A stretch of DNA of 64,000 nucleotides from Nostoc piscinale CENA21 (GTDB lineage Bacteria > Cyanobacteriota > Cyanobacteriia > Cyanobacteriales > Nostocaceae). The first letter of the stretch is position 1, and each line of letters starts with the position of its first letter. The position numbers and the translations under genes are program-made. Shown here one piece after another: positions 54,872 through 64,000 of the stretch. Under the pieces are notes generated by a model that was given only the letters and a program-made list of their open reading frames with translations, was not told the DNA's origin and searched no databases. The stretch spans positions 4,762,158 to 4,826,157 of the forward strand of contig NZ_CP012036.1 in NCBI RefSeq assembly GCF_001298445.1, read 5' to 3'.

Positions 54872-55413
54872 TGCTTAATTCTGACTTGTAAATAGTGCTT
54901 TAGTGTTTGCTATTCAGGAATTGGCTCAGTTGATTTACCAACTATTGGCTCAATAACCTAGCTTGTTTACGCAGGATTACCTGTTGTAGGAAATGTTAAT
55001 TATTTCTGCCTAACTATCTGACTGAGTATTTTAGAGCAAATCAAGTTGAAATCACTAGCATATTGCAGATGAAATACATGAAATTAACTAGAAAGATTGA
55101 GCTTGATTGCTACCTATTACCTAGTCTCTTTACTAGGCTTCAATAATTAAGCTTACTCTTAATTTAGCTTAGTCAAGTTTATAAAATATGATGTTATTTA
55201 TTATTTTTAATCTATATTAACTTTTATTCATTAGAAGCAAGTTAAGTATTGCAAAGAAGTCTGAGAAAATTATGGCAATTATACCATTGTTTGTGGGAGC
55301 AATCGCCTGCTTTAAAAAAAAGTTAGCTTTAGCAAATATTTAAGTTTTCAATTATAACTTTAGTTTCGTTTATGGGAACAATAAACTATAACTATTTAAC
55401 TGCCTAAAAAACT
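54872..55413. other. Non-coding region between usp and the CHAT gene
   Basis: About 540 AT-rich bases with no supported frame, RNA fold or repeat family. It presumably contains the two divergent promoters. Confidence 0.5.
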
Positions 55414-55419
55414 GTGCTT

Positions 55420-58400
55420 ATGCAATTTTCTCCAATACTTGCTACTATCCTGCTGACTGTCTCATCACCAACTTTAGCCTTGTATTATTTCTCACCAAGT
55501 CTTGCTCAAGCGCCAACCCCCACTGCGGAAGAACGTATCACCGAAGCCATTATGTTAAATAATCAAGGTGAAGGACTAGTTTATAAGGATTTAGTGGGTT
55601 TAGCTGATTTACAAGCCGGGTTAGAACTCTTTCAACAGTCCTTAGCAATATTTAAACAGTATGGCGCAAAGGCTGGGGAAGCCAATAGCTTGGTAAATAT
55701 TGGCTACGTTTATTTGCGTAAAGGAGAGTATGCTAAAGCACTAGATTTTTTGCAGTCAGCTTTAGATATCCGTCGTAAACTCCGCGACAAAGAGAATGAA
55801 TGGATACCATTATCTTATATTGCCGAAGTCTATCTGAATCTCGGAGATTATCAAAAAGCCCTCGATTTTTATCAACCAGCTTTAAAAGTTCTCCAAGAAC
55901 TAAAAGCGGCAAATTCTCAAGGTTATAATTACACAACTAGCGAAACTATTTTATTAGCAGATATTGGCTCAGTTTACTTCCGGACTGGCAAATATTCTCA
56001 AGCTTTAGACTTTTATCAACAAAGTTTGACAATTCAAAAAGCTAAGGGTGATAAAAGTGGTACTGCTCAAACTTTAAACAACATTGGTGTTGTTTATCTT
56101 AACTTGGGTAACTATGCTCAAGCCTTAGATTCTTATCAGCAAGGATTAAAAGATTTACAAGAATGCTGTTCTAATTTTTATGGTACACAAGCAGCGATTT
56201 TCAATAATATTTCCGGTGCATATTTTAGCTTAGGTCAGTATCAAAAATCCTTGGAGTTTGCAGAAAAGTCTACAAATATTTATAAAAAACTTGGCACTGG
56301 GGAATATAAAAGTACAGATGAGCAAGCAATCAAGTTATTGTATAATGCCCTTGGTCAAAACGCTCAAGCTCTGCAACAAGTTACCAACCGCGCTAATGTA
56401 GGCGATGCGTTTGGCAAAGATTCATTTCAATTTCAAGGTGCAGCGTTAAATCTAAATAATATTGGGCAGATTTATTTTTAGCTTGGGTAAGTATGACGAA
56501 GCACTCAAGTTATATCAGCAAGCTTTAGATATATACAAGCAAAATAACTATAAATTAGGTGTTGCAGTTGCACTAAATAATATTGGGCGTGTTTACCAAA
56601 ACTTAGGCAACTATAACCAAGCTATAGAATTTAATCAGCAAGCCTTAGCTAATTATCGGGAAGTTGGCGATCGCACTGGCGAAGGCGTAACAATTAGTAA
56701 CTTAGGGCAAGTTTATCAAAAACAAAATCAATACGATAAAGCTTTGGGGTTATATCAGCAAGCTGTCGCTATTCATCGAGAAGTGGAAGATAAAATTAGT
56801 GAAGCTGCGACATTGAAGTTTTTAGGGGATGTTCTAGCAGCCCAAAATCAACCACCACTAGCGATCGCATTTTACAAGCAATCGGTTAACTTAACAGAAA
56901 CGATTCGCCAAAATTTGCGAGTTGTGCCTACTGATGTACAGAAATCTTACACCGAAACTGTCTCAGAAAGATATCGCCGTCTAGCTGACTTATTATTGCA
57001 GCAAAATCGTCCAGCCGAAGCGCAACAAGTTTTAGATTTGCTGAAGATTCAAGAGGTTAGTGATTATATTGGCAATCGCGGTGCTAGTAAGCCAAAAGTC
57101 ACAAATCGCAATACTCAACGGGGAAGTTCTGCAACGGTAGCAGTGACACCAGAAAAATTACCGTTGAAACCACAAGAAGAGCAAATCTCTCAGAAGTATA
57201 GCGCCATTCAAGATCAAGCGATCGCTCTGGGTAAAGAACTCACCGCCCTGCGAAAAATTCCCCCCCAAACCAGAACCGCAACTCAAGAAAAACGCCTCGC
57301 TGAATTAGTGAAACTAGAACAAACCACCAACGCCGAATTTAACAAGTTATTAAAAGTCCCTCGGTTGTGGCGTTAGTACAACAATTATCAGCCACATCAG
57401 GACAGGAAAATTTAAACTTACGTCAACTCAATTCTTTAAGAGATAACTTACGCCAGTTAAATCAAAAAGCTGTTTTGTTATATCCTTTAGTTTTAGATGA
57501 CAGATTAGAGTTAGTTATTGTCTCGGCTGATGCGCCACCCATTCACCGTACTGTACCAGTCAAAGCCGCAGAATTAAACCAGACAATTAATGAATTCCGA
57601 GAAGCAATTCTTGTTCCTTACAAAAATAGTAAAACACCAGCCAACAAATTATATAATTGGCTGATTAAACCTATAGAAAATGACTTAAAACAAGCCGAAG
57701 CTAAAACTATAATTTATGCTCCTGATGGTAAGCTGAGATATGTACCGTTAGCCGCATTATATGATGGGCAGAATTGGTTAGTGCAGAAGTTTGTAATTAA
57801 TAATATTACTTCTGCTAGTTTGACTAAATTAGTGAATCAACCGCCAACACCAAGTAATGCTTTAGCTGCGGCTTTTACTAAAGGCGAGTATACAGTAGCA
57901 GTTGGTCAACGCCAAGAAATGTTTAGTGGGTTAGAATTTGCTAAAGCCGAAGTTGAAAACGTAGCTAAAATTCTGCCTGGTAGCAAAGTTATCTTAGATA
58001 AAGATTTTAATCCTAATGCAACAGTTCCCCAAATGAATGATTACAAAATTGTACATTTAGCGACGCATGGTAAGTTGGTAAATGGTTCACCAGAAGATTC
58101 ATTTATTGTGTTTGGTGATGGCGAACACGCGACTTTACGGGATATTGAAAATTGGTCTTTGTCGAATGTTGATTTAGTAGTATTGAGTGCTTGTCAAACT
58201 GGTTTAGGCGAAAAATCAGCGAATGGACAAGAAATTCTCGGTTTAGGATATCAGATCCAATTAGCTGGTGCGAAAGCCACAATGGCTTCATTATGGGCAG
58301 TATCTGATGGCGGAACACAAGCTTTAATGAATGAGTTTTATGCAGCGTTGAAAGCTGGGAAATTTACTAAAGCGGAGGCGTTGCAAAAGGCGCAAATTGC

Positions 58401-58479
58401 TTTATTGACAGATAAGAATAGTGAGTTTAATCATCCTTATTATTGGTCAGCTTTTATTTTAATTGGGAATGGGTTGTAG
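55420..58479 (+). CDS. Secreted TPR-CHAT protease-like protein, two frameshifts
   Basis: When joined, about 1020 residues. A signal peptide begins MQFSPILATILLTVSSPTLA and ends near AQAP. Then 8-9 TPR units of the Kinesin-light-chain type follow (YQKALDFYQPALKVLQEL, YSQALDFYQQSLTIQKAKGD, YNQAIEFNQQALANYREVGD), a coiled linker, and a C-terminal CHAT caspase-like domain. Its catalytic residues are the His in IVHLATHGKLV and the Cys in LVVLSACQTGLGE. The first break is a T5 run (56475-56479) that as T4 restores GQIYFSLGKYDEAL. The second, at CCC (57358-57360), needs one more base to give KVPSVVALVQQL. Exported CHAT-TPR proteins are common in filamentous cyanobacteria; targets unknown. Confidence 0.85.
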
Positions 58480-59177
58480 ATGATGAAAGTGAGAAAATAA
58501 GCATTTTATGTTTTGCGCCTAGACGCAGTAGCGGCCTCTCATTCGCGCAGCGTCTCTGTCAGGAGAAAAATAGGCGTAAAGGCGCAGACATGAATCTGTT
58601 AACAGTAACAAATAATTAGTTAATGTACATGAAAATCATAAATTTCATCTCACTAATCAGCATTTCAGCCTTACCTTAACTGAACTGGATATAACCAAAA
58701 TTTAATCTGATTAAAACCAATCATTAACCTCTCAATTTTCTTGAACGGTTATTTTTACTAAAAATACTAAATTTATCACTTATTTCATATCAGCATGATT
58801 TCAACTGCTTAAAATGTGCTGAACTAACCAAAAAACCAAAGTCAATAGTCGGTCAGTGTTTATTTATGAGAGATAAATAAACTGGTGTACCTATAAAGAA
58901 ATTTGTAACTTCCTCATTTGAAATTAGGTTACTCATGTTGAAAGATTACAAAATAATGTAGCAATCATAAATTTTTCTTGAAAAATTATGTATTAGCTCA
59001 TTTACTTTAATTGGTAAAATTAATAACCAGTTTTATTTAATTTGTCTTGAAGATTATTTTACATTCTAATCGTTTAATAACGTAATTTTTGCCTATCTAG
59101 TAAGTAAAGCTTTATGTTTAATTTGTTCATCTTTACATCTTGTAAAACATGATTAATTGCGACTTTCAAAAGTAGTA
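58480..59177. other. Non-coding region upstream of pstS
   Basis: Very AT-rich, no supported gene. Near 58518-58565 it carries a GCGGCCTC...GCGCAGCGTCTCT segment of a kind dispersed in cyanobacterial genomes. The remainder appears to be promoter DNA for the pst operon. Confidence 0.45.
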
Positions 59178-59218
59178 TTTAATCGTGTTTTTAATCATAT
59201 TTAATCTATTGTTTACCA
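59178..59218 (+). promoter_or_regulatory. Candidate Pho box of the pst operon
   Basis: Direct repeats TTTAATC at 59178, 59190 and 59200, then GTTTACCA at 59211, spaced 10-12 bases (about one helical turn). They lie 90-130 bases before the pstS ATG. This fits the cyanobacterial PhoB/SphR pattern of repeated YTTAAYYW half-sites. Predicted to activate pst under phosphate limitation. Confidence 0.55.
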
Positions 59219-59305
59219 TTTATTAAACTAATTTAAATAGTTAAATAATACACATTTATATACACCTGCAAGTTAAGTCAAAATCTTGCCAAAATACGGA
59301 GAAAT

Positions 59306-60346
59306 ATGACCTTTTCGACCACCACTTTGTACCGAGCGTTTACTACTTCAGTCGTAGCATCTGCTGTGGCCTTGAGTCCTATTTTGTCAGCAGTTGCTCA
59401 GGCTGAAACTCTCAATGGTGCAGGCGCAACTTTTCCGGCTCCACTTTACGAAAGATATGCTCGTGAAGTGAGAAAGAAGCATCCAGAATTAAAAATTAAC
59501 TACCAAGGAATTGGTAGTAGTGCCGGGATTCGTCAAATCACTGCGGGTACTGTTGACTTTGGTGGTAGTGATGCAGCTATGACAGATGCACAAATCGCCC
59601 AAGTCAACAGAGGTGTGATATTAGTACCCACAGCAGGCGGCGCAGTTTCTGTTGTTTACAATTTGCCTGGTGTCAGCAACCTTAAATTATCTCGTGCTAC
59701 ATTACCAGCTATTTTTTCTGGTCAAATCACCAACTGGAGTGACGCTAAAATCAAAGCTGATAATCCTGGTGTAAATTTACCCAATCAACCGATTAAATTT
59801 GTAGTGCGTGCTGATGGTAGTGGTACAACTTTTATTTTCACTAACCACTTGAGTAATATTAATGGTTATTTCAAAGGTAGAGTTGGTACAAGCACCGCGC
59901 CTAAGTGGACTTTACCAAATGTCCTCAAAGGTAAAGGCAACCCAGGTGTAGCTGGCTTAGTAGCGCGTACTCCTGGTTCTATTGGTTATGTAGAATATGC
60001 CTTCGCTACCAAAAACAACCTCAAATCAGCACAAATACAAAACAAAGCAGGCGAATTTGTTTCTCCTTCTTTACAAACTGCTAACGCAGCTTTATCGTCT
60101 GTGAGATTCCCTGATAACTATCGTGTGTTTGTTGGTGATCCAACACAAGGTTATCCAATTGTTGGTCTTACTTGGATGATGGTTTATAAACAGTATCCTA
60201 CAGCTGCAAAAGCTGACGCTATTAAGAAGTGGATTAATTGGGTACTAAAAGATGGTCAACAATATAATGATGACCTCAACTACACCAGAATTCCATCTGA
60301 TGTTACCAATCGAGTATTACAAACAGTGAATAGTTCAGTGAAGTAG
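59306..60346 (+). CDS. pstS: Phosphate ABC transporter substrate-binding protein
   Basis: 346 residues, periplasmic, high-affinity phosphate binding. The signal peptide is MTFSTTTLYRAFTTSVVASA with cleavage near AVAQA-ETL. Phosphate-site segments: LNGAGATFPAPLYERYAREV, GIGSSAGIRQITAGTVDFGGSDAAM and VVRADGSGTTFIFTNHLS. The C-terminal WINWVLKDGQQYNDDLNYT is typical. ACGGAGAAAT precedes ATG 59306. First gene of pstSCAB, with a 238-base gap to pstC that may limit read-through and keep PstS more abundant. No lipobox, so a soluble form. Confidence 0.96.
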   Translation: MTFSTTTLYRAFTTSVVASAVALSPILSAVAQAETLNGAGATFPAPLYERYAREVRKKHPELKINYQGIGSSAGIRQITAGTVDFGGSDAAMTDAQIAQVNRGVILVPTAGGAVSVVYNLPGVSNLKLSRATLPAIFSGQITNWSDAKIKADNPGVNLPNQPIKFVVRADGSGTTFIFTNHLSNINGYFKGRVGTSTAPKWTLPNVLKGKGNPGVAGLVARTPGSIGYVEYAFATKNNLKSAQIQNKAGEFVSPSLQTANAALSSVRFPDNYRVFVGDPTQGYPIVGLTWMMVYKQYPTAAKADAIKKWINWVLKDGQQYNDDLNYTRIPSDVTNRVLQTVNSSVK

Positions 60347-60584
60347 ACACATAATCTGTTGTGTTACCTAACTAATTTTTTGAATATGAATAGGGTGGAT
60401 AGTATTTCACTCTATTCATAATTAATAATAAAAGCATATAAACCCCTCAAATTGGATACCTGGAATATACAAACAAAGCCTGCACTTCGACAAGCTCAGT
60501 GACCACCTTCGTAGGTGAATTATATGGATTCGGCATCATTTAAAAATATCAAGTTAATTAAAAAAATATTTAGCTATTTAATTT

Positions 60585-61580
60585 ATGAATAACTCATCAG
60601 AATCAAATAGTAACCAGTCATTTTTAAATTTAAGTAATGAAGATTTAGGATTAACAGCTACAAGTGGTGCAAATTTCTGGTTAGATAAAGGCTTTACGTG
60701 GTTAACATATTTTTTTGCCACGATTACAGTTGCCATATTGTTTTTGATGAGTTGGGTAATTTATAAAGAGGCTAAACCAGCAATTGAGCAGTTTGGCATT
60801 GGATTTTTATGGAGTCAAGATTGGGATACAGGTAATCATGTTTTTGGGGCATTACCTTATATTTATGGAACTTTAGTGAGTAGTGCGATCGCAATTTTAT
60901 TTGCTATCCCAATCGGCATTGCAATTGCAATAGTCACTAGCGAAAATTTCTTACCTATATCTATTAGAAGTACATTGGCATTCATTGTAGAATTAATTGC
61001 CGCAATTCCCAGTGTAATTGTTGGCTTATGGGGAATTTTTGTGTTTATTCCCATTTTAGAACCGTTACAAAAATGGTTAGCCAGTTATTTTAATTGGATA
61101 CCAATATTTAACTCGGTAGATCCTATCGGCACAAATATGTTAACCGCAGGTATTGTGTTAGCTATTATGATTTTACCGACAATGGCTGCTATTAGCCGTG
61201 ATGTTTTACTCGCCATTCCCAAAGAATTACGCAGCGCCTCAATGGCTTTGGGTAGCACACGTTGGGAAACAATTTTTCGGGTGTTATTACCCGCAGGATT
61301 TTCTGGTATTGTCAGTGCAGCAATGCTGGCTTTAGGTAGAGCCTTGGGTGAAACAATGGCTGTAACTCTTGTAATTGGTAACTCATCTCAAATCAGTGCT
61401 TCCTTACTTGATCCAGCCTACACAATTCCCTCAATACTAGCCAATGAATTTGCAGAAGCGGAACCAGGATTACATATTGGATCTTTGAGTTATTTAGGGT
61501 TAGTTTTGTTTGGGTTGACTTTAATTGTAAATATTGGTGCTAGGTTATTGGTGCGGTTTTTTGGTCAAAAAAGTAAATAA
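60585..61580 (+). CDS. pstC: Phosphate ABC transporter permease PstC
   Basis: 331 residues with six membrane segments. The first is FTWLTYFFATITVAILFLMSW. The domain entry is FGALPYIYGTLVSSAIAILF, followed by AIPSVIVGLWGIFVFIPIL, and the permease EAA-like loop is PKELRSASMALGSTRWETIF. It ends GLVLFGLTLIVNIGARLLVRF. Forms the inner-membrane channel with PstA. ATG 60585; its stop is 9 bases before the pstA ATG, so translation is probably coupled. Confidence 0.95.
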   Translation: MNNSSESNSNQSFLNLSNEDLGLTATSGANFWLDKGFTWLTYFFATITVAILFLMSWVIYKEAKPAIEQFGIGFLWSQDWDTGNHVFGALPYIYGTLVSSAIAILFAIPIGIAIAIVTSENFLPISIRSTLAFIVELIAAIPSVIVGLWGIFVFIPILEPLQKWLASYFNWIPIFNSVDPIGTNMLTAGIVLAIMILPTMAAISRDVLLAIPKELRSASMALGSTRWETIFRVLLPAGFSGIVSAAMLALGRALGETMAVTLVIGNSSQISASLLDPAYTIPSILANEFAEAEPGLHIGSLSYLGLVLFGLTLIVNIGARLLVRFFGQKSK

Positions 61581-61589
61581 TTGAATAAT

Positions 61590-62472
61590 ATGAATAATTA
61601 TCAAAACTCGCAAATAGATGAATCTTTATTAGCAAAAGAATTATATGCTCCATTGCCAACAAGTAGACAATTATTTACCTATAGCATGAATGCGATCGCC
61701 TTTGCATTCACAGGTTTAGCATTGATTCCTTTAATATCAATTTTATGGGAAATTCTCAAACGTGGTCTTTCTAGTTTAAGACCAGAAATGTTTGTCAAAT
61801 CAGTGATTGATTATGGATTGGGTAATGCTATTACAGGCACGATTACAGTAGTAATAATTGGCTCAATATTAAGCTTGCCAATTGGGATATTAACAGGGAT
61901 ATTTTTAGCGGAATTTAGTCAAGTTAACCCAGCGTCACAATTTGTTCGCTTCATCACCACAATTTTGACTGGTGTACCTTCAATTATTGTTGGTATTTTT
62001 GCCTATGGTGTAATTGTGTTAGTCACGAAAGGATTTAGCGCAGTTGCAGGTGGCTTTGCTTTAGCTGTGTTGATGTTACCTATAATTATTCTCACAACAG
62101 AAGAAGCTTTAAAATTAGTTCCTAAAGACCAACGCCTTGCTTCTGCTGCTTTGGGTGGTACGCGGTTTCAGACAACATTTCGCATTGTAATAACTGCCGC
62201 TTTACCTGCAATTACTACAGGTATTTTACTAGCGATCGCCCGCGCCGCAGGTGAAACAGCACCCCTAATTTTCACAGCATTATTTAGTTTAGATTGGTCT
62301 CCAGGATTGCTAAGTCCAACAGCTTCATTACCCGTATTAATTTTTAACCTGTATAACGACCCAGATCCAGAAAAAAATCAATTGGTTTGGACTACTGCTA
62401 TCGTCTTACTTGGCTTAGTTATTTGTGTAAGTTTGATTTCGCGCTTAATCACAAGTAAGAAAAAAAATTTAG
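61590..62472 (+). CDS. pstA: Phosphate ABC transporter permease PstA (raw frame runs on into pstB)
   Basis: About 294 residues, second channel subunit. Six membrane segments with YGLGNAITGTITVVIIGSIL, LTGVPSIIVGIFAYGVIVLV, the EAA-like loop PKDQRLASAALGGTRFQTTF and ARAAGETAPLIFTALFSLDW. I start at ATG 61590; TTG 61581 is in frame. In the sequence as given, an A8 run (62460-62467) lets the frame continue into PstB. With A7 it would end naturally as ITSKKKI and a stop at 62470-62472, the normal PstA length. I therefore annotate a separate pstA and treat the fusion as an artefact. Confidence 0.88.
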
Positions 62473-62501
62473 TTAAAAACTCTTTCGTGATTCTAATAAA
62501 C

Positions 62502-63281
62502 ATGAATAATCTCAATCCCGCCATCAAAGTTAAAAACCTCAGCTTTTATTACAATACTTCTAAAGCAATTGAAGGCATATCAATAGATATTTATCAAAAT
62601 CAAGTAACGGCAATTATTGGCCCTAGTGGTTGTGGTAAGTCCACTTTTATCAAAACTCTAAATCGGATTAGTGAATTAGAAGGGCTAGTCAAAGTAGAAG
62701 GAAGAGTAGAATTATTTGGTCAAAATATTTACGACCCAAAAATTAACGTCAACCGCCTGCGTCGTCAAATTGGGATGGTATTTCAAAAACCCAATCCCTT
62801 TCCGATTAGTATTTATGAAAATGTTGCTTATGGAGTCAGAATAGCAGGTAGGCGATCGCAAACAGAAGTAGATGAAATTGTCGAGACAGCCTTAAAAGGT
62901 GCAGCTTTGTGGGACGAGGTAAAAGATAAACTACATAAATCTGCGTTAGGACTTTCTGGGGGTCAACAACAACGACTTTGTATAGCCCGTGCTTTAGCCA
63001 TTAAACCCAAAGTACTGTTAATGGATGAACCTTGTTCAGCCCTTGACCCAATAGCAACGATGAAAGTTGAAGAATTAATTCACAGTCTGCGTTCAGAATT
63101 AACAATTGCCATTGTTACCCATAACATGCAGCAAGCAGCCCGTGTCTCTGATTTTACAGCTTTCTTCAGCACCGACGAAAGCCGAATTGGTCAAATGGTG
63201 GAATTTGGTGTCACAAATCAAATATTTTATAACCCCATCGATGCACGTACCCATGACTATGTTTCAGGGCGTTTTGGTTAA
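62502..63281 (+). CDS. pstB: Phosphate ABC transporter ATP-binding protein
   Basis: 259 residues from the internal ATG 62502 (MNNLNPAIKVKNLSFYYNTS), the usual PstB N-terminus and length. Walker A IGPSGCGKSTFIKTLNRI, Q-loop GMVFQKPNPFPISIYENVAYG, signature LGLSGGQQQRLCIARALA, Walker B KVLLMDEPCSALDPIATMK and the H-loop IVTHNMQQAARVSD. The ending FYNPIDARTHDYVSGRFG is diagnostic. It energises phosphate import through PstC/PstA. In the raw sequence it is in frame with pstA because of the A8 run. No phoU follows; the next gene is an unrelated antitoxin. Confidence 0.95.
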   Translation: MNNLNPAIKVKNLSFYYNTSKAIEGISIDIYQNQVTAIIGPSGCGKSTFIKTLNRISELEGLVKVEGRVELFGQNIYDPKINVNRLRRQIGMVFQKPNPFPISIYENVAYGVRIAGRRSQTEVDEIVETALKGAALWDEVKDKLHKSALGLSGGQQQRLCIARALAIKPKVLLMDEPCSALDPIATMKVEELIHSLRSELTIAIVTHNMQQAARVSDFTAFFSTDESRIGQMVEFGVTNQIFYNPIDARTHDYVSGRFG

Positions 63282-63401
63282 TTCTTTAGCTGCCATTTTA
63301 TAATGCGATCGCACTTGCTCATGTTCTTCTGGTTTCAGAAATCAAATCAAATTCCTATACTATATTAGTAGGAATTATTTTTACTACTATTTGGTAGGAA
63401 G

Positions 63402-63617
63402 ATGAAAGTCGAAAAACTATCTATTTCTTTACCACTGAATTTAGTGGAGTTTATCGAGAATTACAAGCTGAATAAAGGATGTAAATCTCGTTCTCAGGTA
63501 ATTGAACAAGCATTAGAATTGCTGCGAAATCAAGAACTAGAAGAAGCTTACCGCCAAGCATCTGCTGAAGTTGATAGTGCTTGGGATGTAACAATAGCAG
63601 ATGGTTTAACAATTTAA
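63402..63617 (+). CDS. Ribbon-helix-helix antitoxin-like protein, no toxin visible
   Basis: 71 residues. MKVEKLSISLPLNLVEFIEN forms a DNA-binding ribbon and helix, YKLNKGCKSRSQVIEQALEL the second helix with the SRSxVI turn, and EEAYRQASAEVDSAWDVTIA the acidic toxin-binding tail. The pattern is that of MazE/ParD-type CopG-fold antitoxins, which in cyanobacteria precede MazF/PemK or ParE genes. The next 195 bases hold no toxin; only a dispersed repeat and the end of a minus-strand gene follow. Possibly an orphan regulator or decayed module. Confidence 0.8.
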   Translation: MKVEKLSISLPLNLVEFIENYKLNKGCKSRSQVIEQALELLRNQELEEAYRQASAEVDSAWDVTIADGLTI

Positions 63618-63675
63618 AAGCAGAAATGATGATATAGCATTTACTAATCTACTGAGGTACAGACTTATCTATTTT

Positions 63676-63711
63676 CATCTGCGTTCATCCGCGTCCATCT
63701 GCGGTTAATTT
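63676..63711. repeat. Dispersed CATCTGCG-type repeat, copy 3
   Basis: CATCTGCGTT, CATCCGCGTC, CATCTGCGG then TTAATTTTAATTA. Matches copies at 7382-7420 and 45440-45475. Confidence 0.6.
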
Positions 63712-63812
63712 TAATTATTTTTTCCTGTACTTCACTGAGTCGATAACCGCTATAAATCAGGACTGAGAATGAACACAACACATTTCTCATTCCCAATCCC
63801 TTACGCTATTAA

Positions 63813-64000
63813 CTATCGCCAATCTTCCCAGTTTTGATTAAAAATGGAAGTATCAGGGAAAGCGGTAGGATTGCCGTTTTTCTCTAATAAACTTTTTAAG
63901 GCTTGCAGTTGCGGTTCTGCTTTGGGCAAATCATCTACTAGTTGATAAGGTGCAACATTATTTTTTAAAGCAAAAGCAGCCACAGTTCCCGCCGCCGCAC
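63813..64000 (-). CDS. C-terminal end of a gene entering from the right edge (possible FAD-dependent oxidoreductase)
   Basis: The last 61 codons of a minus-strand gene. It reads AAAGTVAAFALKNNVAPYQL, VDDLPKAEPQLQALKSLLEK, then NGNPTAFPDTSIFNQNWEDW, Arg and a stop at 63815. The GAAAGTVAAFALKN-type helix is typical of the last FAD-contact helix of FAD-dependent oxidoreductases, and the tail is familiar from cyanobacterial members. With so little sequence the call is tentative. Confidence 0.5.
   Translation of the reverse strand, partial: AAAGTVAAFALKNNVAPYQLVDDLPKAEPQLQALKSLLEKNGNPTAFPDTSIFNQNWEDWR

Noticed and set aside
1..64000. tRNA, rRNA, tmRNA or RNase P RNA genes
   Set aside because: I looked through the longer intergenic regions and saw no convincing cloverleaf or conserved RNA core other than the cobalamin riboswitch; a covariance-model search would be decisive.

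Overview
The window reads as chromosome from a filamentous, probably heterocyst-forming cyanobacterium (order Nostocales). The octamer GCGATCGC (HIP1) recurs throughout. There are photosystem genes (psaD, psbK, psbM), an ndhD subunit of the photosynthetic/respiratory NDH-1 complex, cyanobacteria-only families (DUF2605, DUF2973, DICT-domain kinase, CTB-like peptides), and many intergenic heptamer tandem repeats of the Nostoc type. No genus can be named from the sequence alone.

Layout. 0-1.7 kb: left-truncated STAND ATPase with a translationally coupled small partner (minus strand). 2.6-5.6 kb: phosphofructokinase, two inverted-repeat elements, a solitary DUF262/DUF1524 nuclease-like gene. 5.8-8.8 kb: cobalamin riboswitch and cobG-cobH-cobI. 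9-12.4 kb (minus): ndhD, a coiled-coil protein, thrB. 12.5-14.4 kb: VapBC-like pair, then an antitoxin-like gene beside a PD-(D/E)XK-like protein. 14.4-24.1 kb: thrS, DUF2605/DUF2973, glycogen-debranching-type glucosidase, DICT-GAF histidine kinase, BrnT/BrnA pair, psaD. 24.2-29.3 kb: trpE, pentapeptide protein, PEP-CTERM protein, yidD, phytol-kinase-like gene. 29.7-35.4 kb: a peptide-export island, with double-glycine-type precursor peptides flanking an HlyD adaptor and a C39-peptidase ABC exporter. 35.6-40.9 kb: a very large Ser/Thr kinase-ATPase-GAF-cyclase. 41-47.4 kb: a second VapBC pair, 21-bp repeats, uvrC, a broken restriction endonuclease, PrsW protease, methyltransferase. 47.5-52.7 kb: lipoprotein substrate-binding protein overlapping a histidine kinase, then exbB/exbD. 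52.9-54.9 kb: psbK, ferredoxin-like gene, psbM, universal stress protein. 55.4-58.5 kb: TPR-CHAT protein. 59-63.3 kb: pstS-pstC-pstA-pstB with a candidate Pho box, then an orphan ribbon-helix-helix antitoxin and the end of a minus-strand gene.

Sequence quality matters here. At least seven otherwise intact genes are interrupted by a one-base length change, nearly always one base too many in a homopolymer. The apparent PstA-PstB fusion has the same explanation. I treat these as probable sequencing/assembly errors or slippage sites, not as true pseudogenes.

The most unusual biology is (i) the peptide-export island with a Gly/Gln/Tyr-rich precursor, (ii) an antitoxin-like gene beside a PD-(D/E)XK-like protein instead of a ParE-type toxin, (iii) a transport-less substrate-binding lipoprotein fused by overlap to a histidine kinase, and (iv) the coupled STAND pair.
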